Shown here one piece after another: positions 10,401-20,800 of a stretch of DNA of 64,000 bases. A program made the position numbers and the translations under genes. The notes beneath the pieces are model-generated. The model made no database searches and was not told where the DNA came from. It saw nothing but the letters and a program-made list of their open reading frames with translations. The DNA is from Pseudoips prasinana. Its lineage: Eukaryota > Arthropoda > Insecta > Lepidoptera > Nolidae. Within the stretch, counting starts at the first letter, position 1, and the number at the start of each line of letters is the position of its first letter. The DNA lies in the NCBI GenBank assembly GCA_951640165.1, contig OX621237.1, positions 19,220,001 to 19,284,000 on the forward strand, in the 5' to 3' direction.

Positions 10401-12961
10401 TATTTGTAGTTGCATTTCAAAAGTGCCGAGTCTATCTATCCTGCATCCTATATACTATTGATAATGTAATTTTTGTTTTTCAAGGTAGTTGAGGGTCAAA
10501 ACGTGATTCACATGGTGGAGCATACGTCGACTGACGTCGATGACAGACCCACGGTGCGTGTGTTCATAGCCGACAGTGGACTGGTGCCTACGCCACAACC
10601 TTATTATATCTCCGACGACCCTTACGAGTTAGTATTGTATCTATTTATATGTATTACCTCTTATATGTTTAAAGTTCAGGAACTGAAATGTGATATGAGT
10701 AAATGTATCTATATTATGTAAATAAGTCATTCGTGCTAGCTAACACGCCGGTCACGCCTTTATGGGCCCACGGCTCTGCAAACTAGAATCCATTTCCTGG
10801 TTTATTTTTGCCTGTTTCACATTTGATATCACGAATGTATGTAGTATTTACTCAGCAGATCTTTGCTTAAATAGCCTATGTTCTTCTCCAAGGACCAATC
10901 TTTCACTTGCCAAGTGTCACACCGATTAACCTTAACTTATTTGAACGCTGATCACTATCCCGATGTTCGGCGATTTAGCCGGTAGCCCCCCAGGTATTAA
11001 TCACATCACCTAACGATCGTTCATGCATTCGATCTTTTGCCCGACTTTCTTTCAAACTAACTATTTGTACTACGTCTTTTTGAAAGGTAGGATTATGTAT
11101 TTCAGTGTACGCAAAAGACAATATGGTATGTGCAACGCTGCTGATATAAAATTGACTGTAAAAAAGCTTTGTATTTCTATCAAATAGTAATGATATTCAT
11201 ATGTCTAAAAATAAAAACAAAAAATGTGTATTGGAGGGTTTTTCTGAAACCTAGTCTAACCATCTCGGTTATTGGGTCTTTAATGAGATTTGAGGTTCGA
11301 TGACAGTCGATGGTAAAATTTTAGTAGCTTAGGTAGGTAACTACTAGGATTAAATGAACCTGTTATAACTGCCATAGGTTTCATTGGTAGCCAACCATAA
11401 TAGAAATGGACTAAGCCAGGAAGGTGAAAACGGTACAGAATTTGATTGGGACCAGCTAGATGATAGATAATTTCAATGAACATAAAAATAATGCAGTTTG
11501 GAAAATCAGACAATTGTCAGACGAACCAACTGCTAGACTAGTATATTTTGCTTATTTCCATAGCATTATGTCCTATGGTATTCTGCTGTGGGGCTCAGCA
11601 GCTGACATAAGTGCTATTTTCGTATTACAAAAAAGAGCAGTCCGAGCTATTTATAATCTAGGCAGTCGCGAGTCTCTACGAAGCGTTTTTAAAGAGGTAA
11701 ATATACTTACTGTTCCATCTGAATACATATATATCAGAATATAATGTTTGTGCGGAAAAATTTAGATAAATATAAAAAACGGAGTGACTTGCACAATGTC
11801 AATACAAGAAATAAGGACAAACTAGCTATACCAGCCTTTAGAGTTAGCAAAACTAAAAAGTCATTCATGGGAAATTGTATTAGGTTTCATAACAAGCTCC
11901 CTATTCATATAACTAAACTACCTGATAATAAGTTTAAGTCACACATTAAACGTGAACTTATGGCTAAGGGTTACTACACTATAAGGATTAAATTGACGAT
12001 AAAGACATTTGGCGGTCGGCATCTACCTGCACATAGTCCGCTGGAGATCTTATAGCCATATAGACAAGAGTAATCTTTAAGTTACATGAACTATCTGTAA
12101 TAAAACTATCTATTATTTAAATATTCTACGAATTTCAGAACTGTTGGTTGTGTCTCAAAATGATTAATGTTACTTTTATTTTGACGTTTTTATTTTCTCT
12201 TTCTAATATATTAAACCTAAAATAAATAATTAATCAGACAACCGATCGAGCATATATTGTGTTTGCCTGCTAAATAATTACAGTAAGTGGACCAAATCTC
12301 TTGTATATGCCCCATTGAGTATGTTTCGCCGGAGCAGCGTCTCAACTGGGCCGTGTTGAAACCGGTAGTAGAGACACCCGCTGAGTTTGTTTCGCTGGGT
12401 CTTCTCAGTTGGGGCGCATTGGATCCGGTGGTAGCATTAAAGCGCGACCGTCGTTATTAACATAAGGTCCGTCATAATAATATCACCTAATATAGACAGA
12501 ACCATTGCCAATATGTATTACAAATATTAGACTTAAACTAGATAATTAGACTTAAACTAGATAATTAGACTTAAACTAGATCATTAAACTTAAACATAAT
12601 CTCTTGACAATAACTTGATACGAGCTAGCTAAATGTCATTGCTGTTATAAAATAAATTTTATTAATGTTTTAATACTATCAATACAATGTGTACCTAAAT
12701 ATCTATGTTACAAGAAATAATAATGTATACAAATATAATACTACAAACATGTTCTGACTATTTACAAGCGCTTTTTTAAAGTCTACGTGAATAAAAACCT
12801 TTTTTATTTTTATTTTATTTTATTTTAAAACACATTCTTTAGAACTCTTATGCTATGTTTTCAGCCTCTGGGCGTGGATTAAAGCGTCGGCGGTGCCGTT
12901 GTCGATGTCCTTCTCCATCCTCGGCTTCTTTCACTGGATGATGAGGAAGATGGAAATATAA
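4405..12961 (+). CDS. ninaA: ninaA-like peptidyl-prolyl cis-trans isomerase (rhodopsin-specific cyclophilin), 6 exons, complete
   Basis: Exons 4405-4467, 5728-5932, 7051-7170, 8142-8224, 10485-10627 and 12865-12961. Every junction is GT-AG and all phases agree. The product is 236 residues: signal peptide ([14 protein letters not shown], about 1-21), cyclophilin domain (about 26-190), short acidic linker (YISDDPYD), then a hydrophobic helix ([19 protein letters not shown]) and a short basic tail. Cyclophilin hallmarks are kept: R81 and F86 in [24 protein letters not shown]147 and H152 in [12 protein letters not shown]. Length and architecture match what I recall of Drosophila NinaA (about 237 aa), an ER/secretory-pathway membrane cyclophilin needed in photoreceptors for transport of Rh1 opsin. 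The role here is inferred from that similarity. Introns carry LINE, SINE and Helitron fragments. Confidence 0.93.
4719..5319 (+). repeat. 600-bp interspersed repeat, copy 1
   Basis: Starts at TGTCTCAAAATGAATAATG and ends in GTGAATAAAAAC followed by T/A-rich sequence. Near-identical copies at 12151-12829 and 54522-55135 (plus) and at 35705-39730 (minus, interrupted). The shared start and A/T-rich 3' tail suggest a retroposed element or a LINE 3' end. It lies in intron 1 of the ninaA-like gene. Confidence 0.85.
5728..5932 (+). CDS. ninaA: ninaA-like exon 2 (first half of cyclophilin domain)
   Basis: Acceptor GTTACAG, donor CAAG|GTCAGT. Encodes residues 22-89, including [13 protein letters not shown] and [11 protein letters not shown] with catalytic R81. 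Confidence 0.93.
7051..7170 (+). CDS. ninaA: ninaA-like exon 3
   Basis: Acceptor ATTTTAG, donor AAAG|GTACG. Encodes [18 protein letters not shown] through VANKG. Confidence 0.93.
7790..8045 (+). repeat. tRNA-derived SINE, family A
   Basis: A tRNA-like head with a canonical pol III B box (GGGTTCGATTCCC near 7838-7850) is followed by the tail shared with the 48975-49250 and 58400-58665 copies. It lies in intron 3 of the ninaA-like gene, about 100 bp before exon 4. Confidence 0.75.
8142..8224 (+). CDS. ninaA: ninaA-like exon 4
   Basis: Acceptor TTTTAG, donor AAAG|GTGGGT. Encodes [12 protein letters not shown] and the cyclosporin-contact tryptophan segment [12 protein letters not shown]. Confidence 0.93.
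8228..8725 (+). pseudogene. LINE 3'-end fragment (RT C-terminus plus 3' UTR)
   Basis: The translated segment [19 protein letters not shown] is typical of the extreme C-terminus of jockey/CR1-type reverse transcriptases. An untranslated tail ending in AATAAATGATTTTTGACTTTGACTTG follows. No RT core is present; 5'-truncated relic. Confidence 0.65.
8835..9012 (-). mobile_element. Lep1-like non-autonomous Helitron fragment
   Basis: The reverse strand starts TCCTACTAATATTATAAA, continues through a CACGCAAAAACTACGG segment, and ends in a G+C-rich tail with a degenerate CTAGT. It matches the copies at 34482-34660 and 42338-42509. Confidence 0.6.
9335..9480 (+). repeat. tRNA-derived SINE, family B
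   Basis: Head GTGGTGCAACGGTTACGACAG with a degenerate B box, then GACAGCTATTTATGTGACC. Shares its body with the minus-strand copies at 35098-35295 and 60500-60712. Confidence 0.7.
9499..9989 (+). repeat. Interspersed repeat with GACA core (copy 1)
   Basis: Begins CGGCCAAGTGCGAGTCGGAC, contains a short GACA microsatellite (9918-9943) and ends at GCCATTTGGCTACGG. An inverted copy of the whole unit is at 49703-50282. I recall this as a common lepidopteran repeat but cannot name its class. Confidence 0.75.
10485..10627 (+). CDS. ninaA: ninaA-like exon 5
   Basis: Acceptor TTTTTCAAG, donor GA|GTTAGT. Encodes [17 protein letters not shown] through [19 protein letters not shown], the end of the cyclophilin fold and the linker. 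Confidence 0.9.
11450..12060 (+). pseudogene. LINE reverse-transcriptase C-terminal fragment
   Basis: Two adjacent frames, 11460-11744 and 11744-12055, with a frame break at about 11740. They read [18 protein letters not shown], then [19 protein letters not shown], then [18 protein letters not shown]. This is the characteristic region after the RT domain of jockey/CR1-type LINEs. The RT core and endonuclease are absent. Confidence 0.75.
12151..12829 (+). repeat. 600-bp interspersed repeat, copy 2
   Basis: Same family as 4719-5319. It carries an extra direct triplication of a unit of about 21 bp (AGACTTAAACTAGATAATT) at 12527-12598. The T-rich 3' tail ends about 35 nt before the splice acceptor of the last ninaA-like exon. 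Confidence 0.85.
12865..12961 (+). CDS. ninaA: ninaA-like exon 6 (membrane anchor and stop)
   Basis: Acceptor TATGTTTTCAG. Encodes [20 protein letters not shown] then a short tail MMRKMEI and stop TAA at 12959-12961. The W-I-K-A motif followed by a hydrophobic stretch matches the C-terminal anchor of NinaA. A T-rich retroelement tail ends about 35 nt upstream. Confidence 0.9.
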
Positions 12962-14618
12962 CAGCATTGTTACATTATAATACAGTAAGAATACTAAGAT
13001 ATTTAACCATTTGGTAAGCATAGTATAATACTGTAAACCATTATTCACACAAGCTACATGTGAAGCATAAACAGATACTACACTACACATTAAATTATTA
13101 TACGTAGGTAAATGTATCTAATATACACACACACATAGATTATAAAATAACGGTAATCGTATTATAACGTGAAACTATATAAGGATAACTACATAAACTA
13201 TATAAGGATACATATGTAGTAGTGCAGTTCAAGGACGTTAATATGTCTACGTCACCGACCGACTCCAGTCATCAATTCGCAAGAAACATAAAAATTAACT
13301 TCTCGTTCTAAATCAAATGTAACCTGGTTTTCCTTCGTTTGCTCAGTTTCATGTAGATTGCTCTCCTAAAATTTCCTTCAGTACGTATGCTCTCTTTAGC
13401 TTAACCTACTAAGTACCTACTTTGGTATTTAAATGAATTTGAACTTACCTTTCCGCATCTGTAGGTAATGTAAAAATATTCTACACTCTTGTCTCATTTG
13501 TTCGACACACATCCGTTAGATGAGCAATACTTTGCACCAGACTGGTGATGAGACATTTTAGTTGTTCACTATTTATAATATTAGAGAGCTCTGCGCGCGA
13601 GCGGTGACAACCGACTAGTGGCGCATAACTGTATGCACTTATCGCTGTAGGTACGGCCGAGTGAAAGGGGCCTGGTTATACAGTATTATACCAATTATTA
13701 TTAAAAACTTTTAGATTAATTTAATTTCTTCAGTACGTATGTATATGCCAATAAAAGTCAATGTTGTAAATGTATAAATACTTTATTGTATTCTCTTAAT
13801 TCTATTTTATAATATTATGTACATTAATAAAAAATAGCTATAAAATATGTATTAGATAAGTAGTAACATCATGTCTTTATATAACTTGACCAAATACAGT
13901 TGGTTGGCTAAATGTTATGGTACTCCTTGAGATTAAAAATTGAATACAATCTGTGTAATATCAAATGATTAGTTACAAGTTATGCGTAAATATCTTATAC
14001 ATAAGTACATGACTGCTATTGTATTAAATGCTGTATATTCTATCTACTCATAAGGTGGTAATCACGAATAAATAAATTTATCTTAATTATTTCTATTTTA
14101 TTCTTCCTGTCAGTAGTTCTACTAATTTACTTAGTATAAAATGTACTTATTACCAGAGGAATATATTATTTATAAATATATATAGCTTATGACTGCCCTT
14201 TAAGTTTTGTTATAATAAATCTCATTTATGAGAATTTATGAAAATAAACAAAAAGTAAAACCTACTGACAAATTTAAGACAACTTTTTTCATTTAAGTAA
14301 CAATTGATGTTGAGTGATGTATTCTTGGGATTATTTTGTTTGAGGCAATTTTGAATGAATTTACTGTCGAGGAGAAGTATTTCTAATATGCCTTGGGATC
14401 CAGAATGTTTTTCAAAAAATGTATACTTAAAATTTCAATTTTTTTTTTGTTAGGTAAATGAGTGGTATTAGCTTATAAATTACGGAGCTAAATCGTTTTG
14501 GTTCTGTCCAACTCCTTAATGCGCGGACTCTCTTTCGTTGGGAGGAGTGGTAGCTGCAGGAAACCGCCTCGCTCTTGCGAGTCCACAGCTTTAGTGCTAA
14601 ATAATGTTATTGTGTGGG
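12962..14618. other. Convergent intergenic region
   Basis: The 3' ends of the ninaA-like gene (plus) and the CD109-like gene (minus) face each other here. AT-rich, with AATAAA motifs on plus near 13750 and 14068. No coding region or recognisable repeat. Confidence 0.6.
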
Positions 14619-14815
14619 CTATAGCAATAGTAAGGCTGCAGTGAGCGCGAGCGCGGCCGGCGCCAACGCGAGCGCGACTGCGGCGTCGGGCGCGGCGCTG
14701 GGCTCGGACACCTGCAGCGCCGCGGCGCCGCAAGCGCGTGCGCACGAGTCCCACACGCGACACACGTCGCACGCGCTCGCTGATGGCACGCGGTAGAAAA
14801 CTCGCGCGCGGTGAC
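14619..14815 (-). CDS. CD109-like last exon (cysteine cluster and GPI-type tail)
   Basis: Acceptor AATTGCTAG. Encodes CDVCRVWDSCARAC, a small-residue stretch (SEPSAAPDAA) and a 20-residue Ala/Leu hydrophobic end directly before the stop, the arrangement of a GPI-attachment signal. A plain C-terminal membrane anchor is the alternative. Confidence 0.9.
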
Positions 14816-17800
14816 CTAGCAATTATAATCGTTTTTTCAAATATGGCGCTGAAGAATTATCGTTAAGGTTTATCCTTTAGCGTGTATCCGTCTCGTATGC
14901 GCATTCTGATGTTTTACATGCTATAAAATAATTGTACACATTTTTTAAAAATGTGCTTCAGCAATCTTCTGAGATTTATATTCTAAAATATTTAAAACAA
15001 ATTTTACTTTCAAGTCTTCATCATCCAATAAATAGAAGAAAACTGTTTCCCCCATTTATTTTATTGAGTACATAAAATATCAAAATCAAAACTAGTTCTG
15101 AATATTTTGGGATTCTAATCTCACAAGATGGCCGAAACACATTTTTTGAAAGTGTATATGTGTAATCTAAATGTGCGAGCGAGATGGCTGCGCTTGTATA
15201 ACCTGCAATGATCATTATCATCATCATTACAGCTTAAATAAGTCCACTGCTGGACAAGCCTCCCTCAAGAATCATCTTGAGGGGATATGCCATAATCGCC
15301 ACGCTTGGCAGGCGGGTTGGCGATCGCAGTATGATGGTCGTAGTACTCAGAAGGAAGCTGCTTCCCGTCCTCTTGTAGATATTTCCTCGGGTCGACTTCT
15401 ACGCCCCCCACGGGATGAGATGGGGTGATGATATTCTGATTCTGATATTTGTCGCCGTCACCACACAGCAATCAATTAAATTGAATCCTACTCACAAACT
15501 ACGGATACCTAAATAGGTGCGACTACAACAGCTAGATCACTAATATGACGTGAGAAGTGGGGTTCATAAAAAAGAAATATAATTAGGTAAATTGGAACCT
15601 GTATCGGAAATAGGTACCGTATTTTAACAAAAAAAAAAATCTTTAGTTTATTAAGTTAAGACAAGTATTTGCTTGTTGCTGGGTGACAGACTGATGTTAC
15701 TCACTAGAATCGTAGAGGTCCCGTAGCGTGGCCCAGGCGGGTCGCTGGCGCGCCACGGGCAGCGCGCGCGCCGCTCCCAGCGTGGCGCAGCGCTCGCCGC
15801 GCGCGGCGCGCACGCCGGCCAGCACGCGCCCGCCGCCCTGCTGCAGCCGCGCCCACACCACGTGGCGCAACGACTGCAAACGATACAACTGTCACATATG
15901 ACGACACGGTCCTCTCTCCGGTCGTGACGCAACACTTTGCCGTCAGATAATAAAAATGAAGGAATATAGAGCCATAGCACCTGATGTTAGACTTATAGTT
16001 GGCTATTTATTTCAAACAAGACTACAAACTAAGTTATCTACGCCATAGGGCATCCTTCCCTTTGGGGTTCAAAACTCGACAAAAGGTACCTAATTACTGA
16101 CGTGGCGAACGCCGGTTTTTAGGGACGTTTATGTACAACTGTCGATCGTTATTAATACGCGAAGACACAGGCCGCTCATCCAACTGAGAATCGGAGAGGA
16201 CATTTCATCGTTACAGAAATACTTCATTTGGATTAGTGCTGTGACTAATATTATTTTATTTCAATCAATCAATTGACAAAAAATACGCACAACGATGATG
16301 TGAAATCCTATTATATATCTAAGTAGGTATCTACTTAATTTTAGTACTTAGTTTTACGTTTCTTTAGTTGATAATTTAAGTTATTTTAATAATAATTGTC
16401 AATCATTTATTTATTGGTATTAAAATAATCATAAAGTGAAAATGATATGCACTTAGTTTTGATTATAAACAAAAACACAATCTTATGGTCTCACCGTCAA
16501 CTCTGTTAAAGTATTTATATCGGCCAAATATCCGGATGGTAGTTGGACGGTAAGAAGAGTCAACCCGCTTTCTGTTTCATTGCCTTGAGCCACAAATCTG
16601 AAAAGAAAAAGATTTTTATGAGTATCTATGTTACAAGCCATTCATTTGTTGTACATTGTTGTGTATTTGTTTGTACAACACATCCATTTGTTATGTGTTG
16701 GTGGTGTCATAGTAATAGTCACTAAGAAATTGCCCGCATCTACGTCTGCCAGATTGCAAATGTGCCTTGGTCGAGACATTATTTGCTATATACGTGCCAA
16801 CTCATTGTTTTTTTCACGCGCCATCATGCCCATGAAAAAGTGCCGTGGCTATGGCGCCGTCCCATTGGTCAGCAGCGCCTTATGAACTCACCCGAAGCAA
16901 ATTGAGAGCTGCAAGCGGTCTTTTGTGGAGACCTGGTCTACTCTAGGGTCGAGCGTGTAGCGCGGCCAAGGCGCCGTCACGTTGGTACTGCCGCGTGCCG
17001 TTATCCCGAGCAATGCCGAGCCGCGACCCTCTGTCACCACACTCACTGAACGGCTGTTGCGGATCTGTGGAATCAAATCGTTTAGAGAATCTTACTATTA
17101 TGAATTTACAAAAATGACAGACAAAATAACTCATTTTACAAGTCAATCTCAAGTATGTGTCTGCTCCACTTATTCACGAGGCAGGTCTAATCTTGATACA
17201 CTGTAGAAAACGAGTAGGTATTTTGAATATGTTTTTAATACCTGAACCTACATTAAAACAGAGTCAGAGATGATATTTAAGTAGGTTTAAGAGTCTCCAC
17301 TTTACCGTAAATATCTGTAAAGGTAAAACATACTCAATGTAGCTCGTAAATTGATCTGCCTGTATGTATCGTTCGTAACTTAACGGTGTAACACCTATGG
17401 ATTTGCAGAGTACCTATGCTGGTTAGATTTGTGGATGATAACATTGATGAATTGCCAGTTTCACGGATTACATTGAAAAACATGGTCATTGCGGTTTCAA
17501 AGCCAACAGTTTGTATATTTTCACCATTGTCATCTATTTATTGAGTTTAGACTTACCGTATCCGATTCACAAAAGGCGAAAGTGGATCCAATATTTTTAC
17601 ACATCGACAGATTGTTTGTCAACGTCCGTTGTAATGGTTAGTTACGGATCTAATGTTCCAAAACAATAATGAACGTATCTGTGCTGACTTTGTTTAATAC
17701 TGTGTTTGTTCTTCAGCGATGTGTTAACAGCGGCTCCCGCGTTTTAGTAAAGTATTGTAGCTTAGGTGTTAATTTGGAATAAAGAGATATGTTACTTACA

Positions 17801-20800
17801 CATAATTCTTTATTCCGAATTTCACTCAATTAAGTTCAACACTCAAATATTCTAATGTAGAATAAGTTTAGTCACCAAGTCGAATTTTGGTTAAATTATG
17901 TTTTCGCCGAACAAGAGCGGTACTTAGTTTCTTCAGAGCCAGATACCTAAATTGAGTTATAAGCCCACGTTAACGTTTAGATGATGATTTTAAGTCAGCC
18001 TAAAATGTCTTTTATGTTACGTTTTAATTATATCTATTTTAATATCACTATTATTTTATCACTGTTCCTCCTTGAGTTCGATTTCCAGCTACGATTTAAG
18101 TTAGTTTCCATTCGAAAAGTTTCTAGCATGGCAATGAACATAAGAATCCAGTGATCAAACAGAACCGTTTACCAATATTTGGCGTCATTTGTCCCGTTTC
18201 TATTTTAAAAGGTCTTATAGTAGTCCGGAGTCTTTCTAACACTGGAATTGTGTGGAGAATAGCTCGTTACCTAGGGGTAGCGTTTTTAACTTAACCATTC
18301 CAATACAAGGTTAGTATCCAAACAAGCATGTTACAGTAATGAATATCGAATGCTGTACCGGTTTGGTTTGAATGACGAGAGGATTGTTCTCGCCGATCTG
18401 GAACTGCTTCGTCTCCTCAGAGTCTGTCACGTTGACCGACAGTCGCAGCTTAGGTGGCGATTTTATCGTTTCTGCGTATTGCGCCAGCGCATCGACCTGG
18501 GGAACGATTTTAGTCACAATATTGAATAGTAATTTAAGGTTGACAAAAAACGATATATCTTGATACACATTCTCAAGGCGTCTAGTCAATACAGGCCGAA
18601 CTTAGAGGAAGTAAAGTAGAAAGTACCCTGTATTAATGAAGTCGTTTTAGGGCAAATATCTGGTGAACTCTTAGACTCGCCTTAGAAACTGCTTTGGTTT
18701 ATCTCTTCAGACTCAGCTTTTGTGGCGGATGAGCCTGTAGCTGATACCAAACCTATGTGCATGGTTTAGTCTATTTATCTGGTTATAACGCAGCAAGGCG
18801 CGCAGCTCCCAAAAATTGTGGTGACCACTGGGCACATCGTTGTCCTTTAGATATAGCTTGTGATTTAGACTATGTTCTTTGTATTAGTAGTTGTAGTTGC
18901 GTAGTAAGACTGTTAGACTTAATCAAGGCACGTCGTTTCGTCGTTTGCAAAATATGATCGCTTAACTATGGTCTGATTGAGTCATACTTACCACTTCAGG
19001 GTCGGGGTCTTGTGGTGGGTAAGCCTGGAGTAAGTAACGCACAATTGGTGTAGCCTCTTCCACTCGTCTTGCAGCCAACATGGCGCGCAGGCCCCACGCA
19101 GCTGTAGTGGCCTCCAAACTGTTGCCTTTTAGCCATGGGTTACGCCATTCGTTGCCTGATAGCGTGCGTGACCAGAATAGCGTCGACCCTGAGAGAAAGG
19201 ATTTTATATATTAGTTACTTTTTAGTTATAATCTAAGTTTGAAAAAAATCCTTGACCATGGGTAGGTATTTTAGCATAATTTCACATTCTGCAAAAACCA
19301 ATTGACATGCTGGAAGTTGCCAACCCTTACAATATGCTTAGTGGATCTCTTATCATCTGCCAAATATTTAAAGACGAGTATTCGTCAGTGTAAGGTAAAC
19401 AAAATCTTTAGTAAAGCTGGCGCCAAATACTTTACTGCATTTGGTGCATATTAGCCAGGGTTCAGAATCCGAATTTGATTTAGATTTATCTGTAATATCA
19501 TCTAAGGACAAAACTGTTCAGGCCAGCATTAATAGGTGTGTGACTTGCCCGTAGTATTGGCGTATGAGTCCATCATCGCGAGGATTTGTGTGAGCTGCGG
19601 GTGTCTGGCGGCACCCAAAGCTCCACCCATGACTGCCAGTGTATACGCGTCTAGTGACGGAGACAAGCCCTTGGCAAGGTAATCAACTGCTTTGTTCATG
19701 TTGTTCTTGTACAGCACGTCGCTGCCCTGTGGAAGATAACACGTGAAGCTTTTCGCAAATATCTGGATGGTGGGCTAACTCATTAGAAGATGGTGTGGAA
19801 AGTTTCTGAAGTATTCTGGCATATAATGACACATAATTTAGACCTCTTGGGAACCTACAGTTTAAAACAATGCGATTGAAATTAATTTTCCAGAAAATAT
19901 GTCGTTAAGAAATATAATGTCTGTTCCGAAAAAAATAACTCTGCTGGGTATACCTACACAATTCAACAGTTCAGCCAAGTTTGCAGTACTGTAAGAACGT
20001 GTCCACAACTTTGATATCACGTTATGGCTGGTGTGTTAGGCCTCAGCAACGACCCATTGAATAACCCCATTTTCTAACACGTGACTCAAATGACGCCGTG
20101 ACATGATTCTTAAAGCTCACACGGCATATTAAATTGAATAAAGAAAACCAAAGAATCCCTTTTAATAAATACATAGCATCGAATGACATCTGCCAGATAT
20201 CCCATCAGTTAACTTTGCTATCTGAAGCTTGATCTGGCCAATGGTTTACTTTGCAGTTTATTTGCTAGTTAGTACTATTTATGGATTATGAAACGCAAAC
20301 GATGTCTTTATTCGATAGATATGTTGCAAGTAGCTTATTCGGGACGTTATATGGACATTGTGAAACAGACCCTAAATAAAACAATTTGACTTTTCCCATA
20401 CGTAATGAATTACGATTAATATTTTGCCGCCGTATTTTGTGTTTGTATTTACATTTTTTAATTTTGAAAGAGGTTTCTATCTGCATATACAAAGGTAAAC
20501 TTTTTATGGAATCTGAAAAGATTTTAAACTATATTAAGATTAAGGTAGGTATTCCTAGATTATGTCGATGCGTGTACATAAGGACCTACCAAAGTTGCAG
20601 TGGAAAAATGGCCATACGAGTCGGCGTGAGTTGTTTTTGGGAGAATAGGATAGCTTATTGACAACATGAACTAAATGACCCTTGTTTAGATGCTGACTCA
20701 ACTCACCTTAGATTGCTGCAGAGCTACTAGTGCATACGCCGCGAGGGAGAGTGGTGCTTGGGCATGCGGGTCAGTGCGCGCGGCGGCTTTTGGTGCAGGC

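Noticed and set aside
14488..14772. Arginine-rich 94-residue frame
   Set aside because: Overlaps the GC-rich last CD109-like exon in another frame; a shadow produced by high GC content.
15651..15980. 109-residue frame opposite/overlapping exon 23
   Set aside because: Out-of-frame reading of the GC-rich exon; the domain homology is in the frame 15705-15873.
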